This document shows, one piece after another, positions 39,134-47,404 of a stretch of DNA of 49,929 nucleotides (the stretch's first letter is position 1; every line of letters begins with the position of its first letter). A program made the translations under genes and the position numbers. Location of the stretch: positions 1 through 49,929 of the forward strand of contig JAPYOP010000033.1 in assembly GCA_029938115.1 (NCBI GenBank), read 5' to 3'. The notes beneath the pieces were generated by a model. That model did not search any database. It was not told the DNA's origin and saw only the letters and a program-made list of their open reading frames with translations. This DNA is from Colwellia sp. (lineage in GTDB: Bacteria > Pseudomonadota > Gammaproteobacteria > Enterobacterales > Alteromonadaceae).

Positions 39134-40645
39134 TTAATGCACGTCAATAAATTTTACTGTGCCATCAGGCATTATTTCTGCCATTTTACTTTTCGGTTCG
39201 TCTAAAAACAAAGTACAAAATGCAGCAAAAGCAACACCTATAGCAATGGTGGCAAAAAATTCAGAAGGCGATACAAACGAAAATACCAATAAGAAAACAA
39301 CCGCACCAACATTACCATAAGCACCTACAGTGCCAGCAATTTGTCCTGTTAATTTTCGTTTAACCAAAGGCACAACGGCAAAGACACAACCAGCAGCAGA
39401 GCCTAAGAAAAATGAACAAATCATCATAGCAGCAACCACTGCAGCAAGGGGCCAATCAGGGGTGATTTGTGACATAACGAAAAAGCCTAGTGCAGCGCCG
39501 CTTAATAATAAAATCAATGGCTTTTTACGACCAAATTTATCGCTAATCATACCACCGGAAGGACAAGACAATACATCAACCGCAGCAAAACAAGCACCAA
39601 ATATACCGGCAGCTGCCGTAGCAACTAAAAATTGGTTTTCAAAATACTGCGCTAACATGGAAATCACAGATAGTTCAGCACCAAAGGTAACAGCATAACC
39701 CATACTTAATATAGCCACTTGCTTAAACTTATATTGCAAAATTTCATCCATTGGTGGTAATTGCAACATATCTTTATTCACTTGGAATAATTTCAGCGTT
39801 TGATAGCCAATAAGTACCAACAATAAGCCATAAATAACAAAGGAAGTAAAATCGCTAATTAAGCCGGCGCCTTCAATAATATTAGCGCCAGTACCTGCAA
39901 CAATACCCGCATCAGTAACACGCCAAGTAAGCAGAGCTAACGTAACTACCATAGGAATATTAAACAATACACAAAAAATAAAATCACGCTTACTGGTAAG
40001 TTCTAAACCACCGCTTTTATTTGGTTTGAAATAAGTAGAGCCAACAGGTGTATCAGTTACCGCATAATAATAAAAAACTGAATAAACAAGAGCAATAACA
40101 CCAGTTGAAGCAATAGCGTAACGCCAACCATCCTCACCACCAAATAAACTAGCAATATAAACTAAAGTTCCAGCACCTACAGCGGAGCCAACATTGCCCA
40201 TACCTTTATAAATACCTTCTGCTAAACCTAATTGTTTTGCCGGATACCATTCGCTAATCATACGAATACCTATAACAAAACCGGCTCCAACAAAGCCCAT
40301 TAAAAATTTTGCCAGTGCTAACATTTCAAAAGTTCGTGCAAACGCAAAGAAAAAACATAATACCGCAGTTGCTACTAACATTGCGGTATAAGAATTACGC
40401 GGCCCATATTTATCAACTAACATACCTGTCACAATACGAGCTGGAATAGTTAAAGCAACGTTCAAAATGAGTAATATTTTTGCTTCAATGTCGGTTAACC
40501 CCATACTGGCTTTAATCGTCGACATCAATGGTGCATGGCTAAACCAAACGAGAAAGGTAATAAAGAAAGCAAGCCAAGTACTATGAAGGATTTTTGCTCT
40601 ACCGGTAAAAGATAGAAAGTTATGTTTTAAAGACGGTTGATTCAT
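39134..40645 (-). CDS. NarK/NasA-family nitrate/nitrite MFS transporter
   Basis: This 503-residue protein has about 12 membrane helices of the major facilitator superfamily. Nitrate/nitrite porter features are the substrate arginine in TM2 (IPARIVTGMLVDKYGPR), the first nitrate signature FVGAGFVIGIRMISEWYP in TM5 and a second glycine-rich signature in TM11 (AGTVGAYGNVGAVVFL). It could import nitrate for assimilation or exchange nitrate and nitrite; no reductase gene is present in the window to decide. It is the first gene of a two-gene leftward unit with the kinase/phosphatase. The 222-bp upstream gap is A/T-rich; I see no convincing NarL or Fnr site. Confidence 0.9.
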   Translation of the reverse strand: MNQPSLKHNFLSFTGRAKILHSTWLAFFITFLVWFSHAPLMSTIKASMGLTDIEAKILLILNVALTIPARIVTGMLVDKYGPRNSYTAMLVATAVLCFFFAFARTFEMLALAKFLMGFVGAGFVIGIRMISEWYPAKQLGLAEGIYKGMGNVGSAVGAGTLVYIASLFGGEDGWRYAIASTGVIALVYSVFYYYAVTDTPVGSTYFKPNKSGGLELTSKRDFIFCVLFNIPMVVTLALLTWRVTDAGIVAGTGANIIEGAGLISDFTSFVIYGLLLVLIGYQTLKLFQVNKDMLQLPPMDEILQYKFKQVAILSMGYAVTFGAELSVISMLAQYFENQFLVATAAAGIFGACFAAVDVLSCPSGGMISDKFGRKKPLILLLSGAALGFFVMSQITPDWPLAAVVAAMMICSFFLGSAAGCVFAVVPLVKRKLTGQIAGTVGAYGNVGAVVFLLVFSFVSPSEFFATIAIGVAFAAFCTLFLDEPKSKMAEIMPDGTVKFIDVH

Positions 40646-40805
40646 GTAATTACCTAAGCGTTATTTTATTAATCCCCATAGAGAGAGCAATAAATAAGCC
40701 AATATGAAACCAAACGCTTTTACACGAGTTTATTTAAATAAATTAGATGATTTATATAGTTTATTTTATAATTGATAAAATTATTTAGTCGTTTGAATAT
40801 AAAAA

Positions 40806-40831
40806 TGCACAAAGTTAATTCACTTTGTGCA
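40806..40831 (-). terminator. Intrinsic terminator of the secreted-protein gene at 40868-41443
   Basis: The arms TGCACAAAGT and ACTTTGTGCA pair over 10 bp with a 6-nt loop. On the minus strand the hairpin is followed by TTTTTAT. It lies 37 bp past the stop codon and separates this gene from the transporter operon downstream. Confidence 0.75.
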
Positions 40832-40867
40832 CTTAATGAGAGCAATAAAACAAAAAATAGTGGAGTA

Positions 40868-41443
40868 TTAACGCTTGCTGTCTAATATTCCTTGTAAAAC
40901 ATCTAATTGTTCAGCTGATAATTCAGAGCGTTTAAGTAAGTGTTGAATAGCATTAAAACTAGCATCTTTAGCAGAATCAAGATGTAAACCGTGTGCTTGT
41001 TTAACAACAAATTTCATATCTTTTGCCTCACCATCATTTTCATTATCTATTGTGACAAAAGCAAAGTTTTCATTATCTCCAACTACATGTATTTCTTCAA
41101 TATCGCTTTGAACCCATACTCTATGTTCCTCATTATCCGAATCATGTATTATTTCTATTTGAGCACCACCAACACTATGTAAACCCGATAAAGCTTGACT
41201 AACATGCTGTTGAACTTCTACTGATACTCCCGATAGTTCGCTCAATAATAATCCCTTATCTTTTAATGCTTCTTGGCTAATAACAAATACTTGCTGCTCA
41301 CCATTTTGAGTTATAGAAACTTCAGCAGGACCATTATCATTAGCTTCTATAGTAATAATTTGATGTTGTTTTTCAGCTGCTATAACGCCTGTAGCGATAG
41401 TTAAACCCAATAAAGTAGCAATAATTGTTTTACTAAATTTCAT
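40868..41443 (-). CDS. Secreted acidic protein of unknown function, divergent from a two-component system
   Basis: I do not recognise this 191-residue protein. A Sec signal peptide is clear (MKFSKTIIATLLGLTIATGVIA, cleavage near AA-E). The mature part is acidic and polar, with beta-rich stretches (QIITIEANDNG, AQIEIIHDSDNEEHRVWVQ, IEEIHVVGDNENFAFVTID) and a helical C-terminus ending in RSELSAEQLDVLQGIL. The LSAEQ segment loosely recalls the LTxxQ motif of CpxP/Spy/ZraP periplasmic proteins. There is no cysteine. It faces a histidine kinase/sigma54 regulator pair across a 316-bp gap containing a sigma54-like promoter for this gene. A periplasmic sensor accessory or target of that system is inferred. 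Confidence 0.75.
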   Translation of the reverse strand: MKFSKTIIATLLGLTIATGVIAAEKQHQIITIEANDNGPAEVSITQNGEQQVFVISQEALKDKGLLLSELSGVSVEVQQHVSQALSGLHSVGGAQIEIIHDSDNEEHRVWVQSDIEEIHVVGDNENFAFVTIDNENDGEAKDMKFVVKQAHGLHLDSAKDASFNAIQHLLKRSELSAEQLDVLQGILDSKR

Positions 41444-41496
41444 ACTTTTCTCTCTTATAGTTAATATTGTGCATGTAATTAATTCTAATCAAATAT

Positions 41497-41513
41497 TGCT
41501 AAAACCATACCAA
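41497..41513 (-). promoter_or_regulatory. Candidate sigma54 promoter for the secreted-protein gene
   Basis: On the minus strand TTGGTATGGTTTTAGCA keeps the required GG-N10-GC spacing of sigma54 promoters (consensus TGGCAC-N5-TTGCA). It lies 54 bp upstream of the ATG at 41443. The adjacent regulator carries the sigma54-contacting GAFTGA loop. This is a by-eye match with several consensus departures. Confidence 0.42.
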
Positions 41514-41590
41514 AAATAAATAGTCTTTATTTTTCAAATAATTAATTAATAATAGCAATTATAAATAGCTATTATTGTTGAGTACCTCCC

Positions 41591-41623
41591 CCTTATTTAA
41601 GGAGCCATAATCCTCAAATAAGG
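41591..41623. promoter_or_regulatory. Inverted repeat between divergent genes, possible regulator binding site
   Basis: CCTTATTTAAGG (41591-41602) and CCTCAAATAAGG (41612-41623) are complementary at 11 of 12 positions, separated by 9 bp. It lies about 80-110 bp upstream of the sigma54-like element for the secreted protein and about 85 bp upstream of the one for the kinase, a typical place for an enhancer site of an NtrC-type regulator. A T-rich tail on the plus strand (ATTTTTC) means a terminator is an alternative, but no plus-strand gene ends here. Confidence 0.45.
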
Positions 41624-41706
41624 ATTTTTCGAATCGGGAAATAAATATAATACGGAAAACTTATAATTAAACCGTTGTAATTTAGTAATATTTTCAATTA
41701 TTGCGC

Positions 41707-41723
41707 TTGGCATATAACTTGAT
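41707..41723 (+). promoter_or_regulatory. Candidate sigma54 promoter for the histidine kinase operon
   Basis: TTGGCATATAACTTGAT resembles the sigma54 consensus with TGGCA conserved, but the -12 GC is GA. It lies 37 bp before the kinase ATG. Autoregulation through sigma54 would be possible; confidence is low because the invariant GC is lost. Confidence 0.28.
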
Positions 41724-41759
41724 ACATACTTAGAATACCTTACTTAATGCATTTATATT

Positions 41760-43142
41760 ATGTCACTACGAAATTATCTATTCTCTTTAATTGGCAGCTT
41801 GATCCTATTTCTCTCTATTTTTCAAATGGCTTTTATTTTTTGGGCACAAAACAATTTTGAACAACAGGTAAAAGAAAAAGCTGAACAAGTATCAATGGAG
41901 CTTATTGATTTTGCTGTAGATAACTTTAACAGCCCTAATTTTAGAGTAATAACCAATGACAGTAAAAACGCTAATAAACATTTTGTCATTGAAACTAAAA
42001 ATTTACGTAGTGATGTTGTCATTAATTATAGTAGCAACAAGGTTGATGACAATGTACGTGTCATTGATGTTAATCAAATCCGAGAATCATTGCATGAAAG
42101 TGTTCAAAAACTCCATAAGAATATGGAATCAAACCAAGATAACTATCAAATTAGTGAACATAGACAATGGCAATTTAATAGCAACTTAGAATTAGATCCA
42201 AATAGCAAAATTAACAATTTTGTTAATATGGTTATATTAGTTATTGTGCTCTCAACAATCTTAGCTTTGGGATTTGCTTTTTGGTTAAGTGGTAAATTTA
42301 GTCAACCTATGCAAGCGTTATCACAAGGATTTCGCCACCTTGCTGATGGTGATTCCAGTAAAAATGTAATTGAACAAGGAGTAGAAGAAACCAGACAAAC
42401 AATTCGCGACTTCAATGCTATGAAAGATAAATTACAACAATTGTCTGTTGCCGAAAAAGCGCTGCAAGAAAAAAGTCACTTAGCTGAATTAGGCGAAGTA
42501 TCGTTAGGTTTAGCTCATGCATTAAGAAACCCTATTCACACCATAGGATTATCAGTAGAACAATTAAATACCGACACAATAAGCAATGAAAAAAGACAAC
42601 ATTTTGTTGATAAAATCCAAGCAAAAATTAGCCGTATTGATAAAACCATAAGAGCATTACTAACCTTAACAACTACAGGCATACAGCGCACCGACACTAT
42701 TAATATTTTAGCCGTAATACAAGATATACTTTTAGAATATAAAGCCGGTGATAATTTAGGCTTAAGGTTCAAGCTGGATATTGATAAAAACTTATTATTT
42801 ATTGGTAGCGAAAATGAAATAAGAGCAATACTACACACTTTAATTATTAATGCTTGTGAAGCAAGTTCTGAAAAAAACACCATCACAATAAAAGCCGAAA
42901 GACAAAATAAACACCTTAACGTCACAGTGCTTGATCAAGGTAAAGGCCTAACCGATAAAATAAAAAATGATTTATTTCAGCCACATACAACAAGTAAAAC
43001 CGAAGGTTCGGGAATGGGTTTGTATATAGCTCAACGACTAACAAAGCTTTTTTATGATGGAAATATTAGCTTAAAAAATAATGATAATGGCGGCTGTATT
43101 GCCCACGTTACTTTTTTAGAACAAGGATCTGCAGATGAATGA
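41760..43142 (+). CDS. Membrane sensor histidine kinase of a ZraS/AtoS-like type
   Basis: This 460-residue kinase has two membrane helices (about 7-29 and 154-176) enclosing a periplasmic sensor region of about 120 residues that I do not recognise. A HAMP-like linker (about 177-230) follows, then the HisKA domain with H253 in GLAHALRNPIHTIGLS, and a HATPase domain with NACEAS (N box), DQGKGL (G1) and GSGMGLYIAQRL (G2). The NPI after the H box is typical of kinases that partner NtrC-type regulators. Its end overlaps the regulator gene by 8 bp. The divergent neighbour encodes a secreted protein. The signal sensed is unknown. Confidence 0.92.
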   Translation: MSLRNYLFSLIGSLILFLSIFQMAFIFWAQNNFEQQVKEKAEQVSMELIDFAVDNFNSPNFRVITNDSKNANKHFVIETKNLRSDVVINYSSNKVDDNVRVIDVNQIRESLHESVQKLHKNMESNQDNYQISEHRQWQFNSNLELDPNSKINNFVNMVILVIVLSTILALGFAFWLSGKFSQPMQALSQGFRHLADGDSSKNVIEQGVEETRQTIRDFNAMKDKLQQLSVAEKALQEKSHLAELGEVSLGLAHALRNPIHTIGLSVEQLNTDTISNEKRQHFVDKIQAKISRIDKTIRALLTLTTTGIQRTDTINILAVIQDILLEYKAGDNLGLRFKLDIDKNLLFIGSENEIRAILHTLIINACEASSEKNTITIKAERQNKHLNVTVLDQGKGLTDKIKNDLFQPHTTSKTEGSGMGLYIAQRLTKLFYDGNISLKNNDNGGCIAHVTFLEQGSADE

Positions 43143-44508
43143 TAACAATCAAAAAGTAAATATTTCAATATTAGTCGTTGAGGATGATCCTGATCAACGC
43201 GAGTTAATCACTAATATTCTATCGGCTGAACAATACCAAGTACAAAGCGCTGATTGCGTAGAGTCAGCTATTTTACTAATCAAAAGGCATAACTTTGATG
43301 TTATTTTCTCAGACTGGAATTTAGGGAATTTGAGTGGGTTAGATTTACTTAATTATGTTAAAAAAAACCACCCTTATATAGGTTTTGCAATAGCAACAGC
43401 ATACTCGACCGTTGCCCATGCGGTTGAAGCTATTCAACAAGGAGCAGATGATTATCTTGCTAAGCCTTTTCAACGACAAACGCTATTATTAACCATAAAT
43501 AAAGCAATAAAATCAGGACAACTTAAAAAACAAAATCAACAACTTAGCCAACAACTAAATGAACAAAATCAATTATCTAATATTGTTGGAAAAGCGGCTT
43601 GTATGCAAAAAGTTTATCAACGTATCAATAGGATATCAGCGACAGATGCTACCGTACTAATATTAGGTGAAAGTGGTACTGGTAAAGAGCTTTGTGCTCG
43701 TTCACTACATGAAATGTCATCAAGAAATAACAAAGCTTTTATTGCTATTAATTGTGGCGCTATTCCTGAATCATTAGCTGAAGCCGAATTGTTTGGCGCT
43801 GAAAAAGGTGCCTTTACGGGGGCAAACACCACCAGAATAGGAAAATTTGAAGCGGCAAATGGCGGAACTTTATTTTTAGATGAAATTGGCGAATTACCCT
43901 TATCATTACAGCCTAAATTACTAAGGCTTTTACAAGAAGGAACGGTAACACGCTTGGGAAGTCACCATGAAATAAAGCTTGATGTCAGAGTTATTGCTGC
44001 TACCCATAAAAATTTAGAAAAACTAGTACAAATAGGTGATTTTAGAGAAGATTTATTCTATCGTTTAAATATTATTCCCATCACTATGCCAACGCTAAGA
44101 GAACGCCAAGAAGATATTCCACAATTAATAGAGCACTTTGTTTCCTTACATAGTAAACGTCATAACTGCCCTACTCCTGAATTAGAAAAACAAAGTTATC
44201 GAGCATTATTAGATCATCATTGGCCAGGTAATGTACGTGAATTATCGAATCGAATTGAACGATTTGTTCTGCTTAATGATGAAGAAGAACTCATCAGTAG
44301 CCTTAATAGCGACCATCAAAATGACCGTAATAATGAAGTGATAAACTTTACTATTCCAAGTACAGGTATCAATTGGCAAGCCTTTGAACGTCAATGTTTA
44401 GCGCAAGCATTAAAACAAAGTGATGGTAATAAAACTAAAGCCGCTGCCTTCTTGCAAATGTCATATAAAGCCTTTTTATATAGGCTAGAAAAATATCAGT
44501 TAAGTTAA
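43135..44508 (+). CDS. Sigma54-dependent response regulator (NtrC family)
   Basis: This 457-residue protein has a receiver domain (about 10-125) with acidic pocket E16-D17-D18, phosphoacceptor D60 in FSDWNLG and K110 in YLAKPF. The AAA+ domain (about 150-380) has Walker A GESGTGKE (178-185), the sigma54-contacting GAFTGA (225-230), Walker B GGTLFLDE (243-250) and the arginine-finger region FREDLFYRLN. The C-terminus ends with a Fis-type helix-turn-helix (KTKAAAFLQMSYKAFLYRLE). It overlaps the kinase gene by 8 bp, so the pair is co-translated. The nearest candidate target is the divergent secreted-protein gene. Confidence 0.95.
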   Translation: MNDNNQKVNISILVVEDDPDQRELITNILSAEQYQVQSADCVESAILLIKRHNFDVIFSDWNLGNLSGLDLLNYVKKNHPYIGFAIATAYSTVAHAVEAIQQGADDYLAKPFQRQTLLLTINKAIKSGQLKKQNQQLSQQLNEQNQLSNIVGKAACMQKVYQRINRISATDATVLILGESGTGKELCARSLHEMSSRNNKAFIAINCGAIPESLAEAELFGAEKGAFTGANTTRIGKFEAANGGTLFLDEIGELPLSLQPKLLRLLQEGTVTRLGSHHEIKLDVRVIAATHKNLEKLVQIGDFREDLFYRLNIIPITMPTLRERQEDIPQLIEHFVSLHSKRHNCPTPELEKQSYRALLDHHWPGNVRELSNRIERFVLLNDEEELISSLNSDHQNDRNNEVINFTIPSTGINWQAFERQCLAQALKQSDGNKTKAAAFLQMSYKAFLYRLEKYQLS

Positions 44509-44576
44509 CCTAGCTATACCTGCTGTATACAGTTAAGTATACAATAAGCGCATAATTAACCATTAGATAACTTAAT

Positions 44577-45044
44577 ATGAGCTCATTTCAAATAATTGTT
44601 GGCAGTATGCTTGGTGGAACAGAATATGTTGCTGAAGCATGCGAAGAACAACTAAATACCCTTAACCATGAAGTAAATTTGCACTTAAAACCTAATTTTT
44701 CATCAATACTTAAGTGCACATTAGAACAAAAAACAAACAATGTGAGCACTTGGCTAATTTGCACCTCTACTCATGGCGCAGGTGACTTTCCTGACAACAT
44801 TCAACCATTCATTGAAGATCTTAAAAATTGTGAACAAGATCTATCCACGATCGACTTTATGATCATAGCGGTTGGAGATTCAAGTTACGATACTTTTTGT
44901 AAAGCAGGTTTTGAATTAAATAAACTATTAATAACAAAAGGTTGCAGCAACACGTTAGCTATAAAAACACTAGATATGAGCCAAGATATTGATCCAGAAG
45001 AGTTAGCTCAACTATGGCTAAGTCAAAATAAAGATCTTTTATAA
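44577..45044 (+). CDS. mioC: Flavodoxin-like protein MioC
   Basis: MioC is a short FMN-binding flavodoxin; in E. coli it has been linked to biotin synthase activity. The 155-residue product shows VGSMLGGTEYVAE (phosphate-binding loop), TSTHGAGDFPDNIQPF and AVGDSSYDTFCKAG for FMN contacts. It lies immediately left of oriC and is transcribed toward it, the same geometry as in E. coli, where mioC transcription enters the origin and influences initiation. Confidence 0.94.
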   Translation: MSSFQIIVGSMLGGTEYVAEACEEQLNTLNHEVNLHLKPNFSSILKCTLEQKTNNVSTWLICTSTHGAGDFPDNIQPFIEDLKNCEQDLSTIDFMIIAVGDSSYDTFCKAGFELNKLLITKGCSNTLAIKTLDMSQDIDPEELAQLWLSQNKDLL

Positions 45045-45093
45045 CAATGTTACTCATAAGTTATTAACAAAAGCACACTATATCTTTAGTACC

Positions 45094-45102
45094 TGTGGAT
45101 AG
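45094..45102 (-). promoter_or_regulatory. DnaA box R4-like in oriC
   Basis: The minus strand reads CTATCCACA, one mismatch from TTATCCACA, in the same position and orientation as E. coli R4. A weaker site, TTATTCACT on the minus strand, lies 3 bp to the right (45106-45114). Confidence 0.7.
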
Positions 45103-45166
45103 TTTAGTGAATAAGCTATTAATTTTCTATTATTATTCAGTTAATAACTTAAGTGATAATCAAGGT

Positions 45167-45175
45167 TGTGTATAA
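45167..45175 (-). promoter_or_regulatory. DnaA box R2 in oriC
   Basis: The minus strand reads TTATACACA, identical to E. coli R2 and in the same orientation relative to the 13-mers. The flanks GTTATACACAAC also agree. Confidence 0.85.
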
Positions 45176-45250
45176 CTCACTGTTTTGATCAGAGCTTATA
45201 AAGTACTTGATCAAAGTTTGATCACAACTTTATCATTGCTTTAACCTTAT

Positions 45251-45263
45251 AAAATAATTGATA
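45251..45263 (-). promoter_or_regulatory. Candidate IHF site in oriC
   Basis: The minus strand reads TATCAATTATTTT, matching the IHF consensus WATCAA-N4-TTR except at the last base. It lies 9 bp from the R1-like box, where E. coli oriC also binds IHF. Confidence 0.4.
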
Positions 45264-45272
45264 AAAAAACAC

Positions 45273-45281
45273 TTACCCACA
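45273..45281 (+). promoter_or_regulatory. DnaA box R1-like in oriC
   Basis: TTACCCACA differs from TTATCCACA by one base and lies beside the AT-rich region as R1 does in E. coli, in the same relative orientation. Confidence 0.72.
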
Positions 45282-45298
45282 GCAAATCGCTCCCTTAA

Positions 45299-45355
45299 TA
45301 AGTAATAGTAATAAGATCTTTATAAAGATCTTAATATATATTAAAGAGATCAACC
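45299..45355. other. DNA unwinding element (AT-rich 13-mer region) of oriC
   Basis: Three GATC-containing A/T-rich repeats (GATC at 45315, 45327 and 45348) resemble the E. coli 13-mers that begin GATCT. The stretch is nearly free of G and C apart from the GATC sites and lies between the R1-like box and mnmG. Confidence 0.75.
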
Positions 45356-45474
45356 CATTAAATTATTACTCATTTGATCGTTTCCCTCAGGACAAAAAAG
45401 CGCTAAAATATGTTTCCTAATTTTGCTTAAAGCAATTTAACTTAAATTATTATTTTTTCTAGGGTTAAGAATTT

Positions 45475-47367
45475 ATGTGGTATCAAGAGTTTTATGATGT
45501 AATCGTTGTTGGAGGTGGCCATGCGGGCACTGAGGCTGCGCTTGCATCGGCACGGATGGGTTGCAAAACATTATTGCTAACTCACAACATTGATACCTTA
45601 GGACAAATGTCTTGTAATCCAGCTATTGGCGGTATTGGTAAAGGACATTTGGTAAAAGAAATAGATGCTTTAGGTGGTTTAATGGCTACTGCGATTGACC
45701 ATAGTGCTATTCAGTTTAGAACCCTAAATTCCAGTAAAGGCCCAGCAGTGAGAGCCACTAGAGCTCAGGCAGACAGGGCATTATATCGATCTTTTGTTCG
45801 TCAATTTCTAGAAAGCCAAGAGAATTTAACTATTTTTCAACAACCCTGTGATGATTTGATCTTAGAAAATGATCGTGTGGTTGGTATTTCTACTCAAATG
45901 GGTTTGAAATTTAAAGCAAAAACGGTGGTATTAACCGTAGGAACTTTCCTTGCAGGGCAAATACACATTGGTTTAAATAACTATCAAGGTGGGCGAGCAG
46001 GTGATCCTGCAAGCATGAATTTAGCTGCTAAAATGCGCGATATGCCATTTAGAATAGATCGTTTAAAAACAGGAACACCACCGCGATTAGATGCAAGATC
46101 ATTAGATTTTTCTGTGATGGAAGAGCAGCCAGGTGATACACCCCGACCTGTATTTTCATTTATGGGATCACGTGAGGATCATCCAGAGCAAATATCTTGT
46201 TTTATCACTCATACCAACGAAGAAACTCATCAGCACATTCGTGATGGCCTAGATAGATCTCCAATGTACACAGGCGTAATTGAAGGAGTAGGTCCTCGAT
46301 ATTGCCCATCAATTGAAGATAAAATCACTCGTTTTGCCGATAAAAACTCACATCAAATATTTGTTGAGCCTGAAGGTTTAACTACACATGAAATATACCC
46401 TAACGGTATTTCAACCAGTTTACCGTTTGATGTACAAATAAAATTGGTACGTTCAATTAAAGGTTTTGAAAATGCATTTATTACAAGGCCTGGTTATGCC
46501 ATTGAATATGATTATTTTGATCCTCGTGATTTAAAACAATCATTAGAAAGTAAGTTTGTTGAAAACCTGTACTTTGCTGGACAAATAAATGGCACCACTG
46601 GATATGAAGAAGCTGGTGCACAAGGACTAATAGCAGCAACGAATGCGGCTAATAGAGTTAAAGGTCGTGATGAGTTCACCCTAGGTCGCGATCAAGCTTA
46701 CATGGGCGTGTTGATTGATGATTTAGCAACGTTAGGAACCAAAGAACCCTATCGTATGTTTACTTCACGTGCTGAATATCGTTTATTGTTACGCGAAGAC
46801 AACGCTGATATTCGTTTAACTGAAAAAGGTCGAGAAGTCGGCTTAGTTAATGATGCTCGTTGGCAGCGTTTTAATGAAAAAATGGAAAATATTGAATTAG
46901 AACGCCAACGTTTAAAAGACACATGGGTACAAAAAGATCACAGTACCGTTGAACAAGTGAACAAACTACTTAAAACGCCCATGAGTAAAGAGGCTAGTCT
47001 TGAAGATCTTATTCGTCGACCTGAAGTGCGTTATGAAGATCTTATGAAAATAGAAGGCTTAGGTCCTGCTATTACCGACAGGCAAGCATCAGAACAAATT
47101 GAAATTCAAACAAAGTATGCCGGTTATATTGATAGACAACTAGATGAAATAGCCAAGAAAAAACGTAATGAAGATACATTGATACCTGTTGATTTTAATT
47201 ATCAGCAAATTTCAGGTCTTTCAAATGAAGTTGTTGCTAAATTAAAAGATGCTCGTCCTGAAACATTAGGTAAAGCTTCAAGAATTTCTGGTATTACTCC
47301 TGCAGCAATTTCGTTATTATTGGTGTACTTAAAAAAACATGGTTTATTAAGTAAAAAAATAGCATAA
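45475..47367 (+). CDS. mnmG: tRNA uridine-5-carboxymethylaminomethyl modification enzyme MnmG (GidA)
   Basis: MnmG is the FAD-dependent partner of MnmE in building the cmnm5U34 modification. The 630-residue protein has the FAD-binding [17 protein letters not shown] at the N-terminus, [13 protein letters not shown], the [11 protein letters not shown] and [12 protein letters not shown] motifs, a second dinucleotide segment near ARTGYAIEYD-like residues, and the helical C-terminus that binds MnmE. Length equals the E. coli protein. It starts right of oriC and is transcribed away from it, leading mnmG-rsmG-parA-parB. Confidence 0.98.
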   Translation: MWYQEFYDVIVVGGGHAGTEAALASARMGCKTLLLTHNIDTLGQMSCNPAIGGIGKGHLVKEIDALGGLMATAIDHSAIQFRTLNSSKGPAVRATRAQADRALYRSFVRQFLESQENLTIFQQPCDDLILENDRVVGISTQMGLKFKAKTVVLTVGTFLAGQIHIGLNNYQGGRAGDPASMNLAAKMRDMPFRIDRLKTGTPPRLDARSLDFSVMEEQPGDTPRPVFSFMGSREDHPEQISCFITHTNEETHQHIRDGLDRSPMYTGVIEGVGPRYCPSIEDKITRFADKNSHQIFVEPEGLTTHEIYPNGISTSLPFDVQIKLVRSIKGFENAFITRPGYAIEYDYFDPRDLKQSLESKFVENLYFAGQINGTTGYEEAGAQGLIAATNAANRVKGRDEFTLGRDQAYMGVLIDDLATLGTKEPYRMFTSRAEYRLLLREDNADIRLTEKGREVGLVNDARWQRFNEKMENIELERQRLKDTWVQKDHSTVEQVNKLLKTPMSKEASLEDLIRRPEVRYEDLMKIEGLGPAITDRQASEQIEIQTKYAGYIDRQLDEIAKKKRNEDTLIPVDFNYQQISGLSNEVVAKLKDARPETLGKASRISGITPAAISLLLVYLKKHGLLSKKIA

Positions 47368-47404
47368 AAGCATTTTTATTTTTAAGGTAAAATAAACATA
47401 TAAA

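Larger units (their letters stand above)
45045..45474. other. oriC: Chromosomal origin of replication oriC
   Basis: The 430-bp mioC-mnmG gap matches the E. coli oriC plan read on the minus strand: AT-rich 13-mers nearest mnmG, then an R1-like box, a possible IHF site, an exact R2 box and an R4-like box nearest mioC. Seven GATC sites lie between 45187 and 45379, far above chance in A/T-rich DNA, which points to Dam methylation and SeqA control. No open reading frame is present. The R1 and R4 boxes each have one mismatch from TTATCCACA. Confidence 0.92.
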
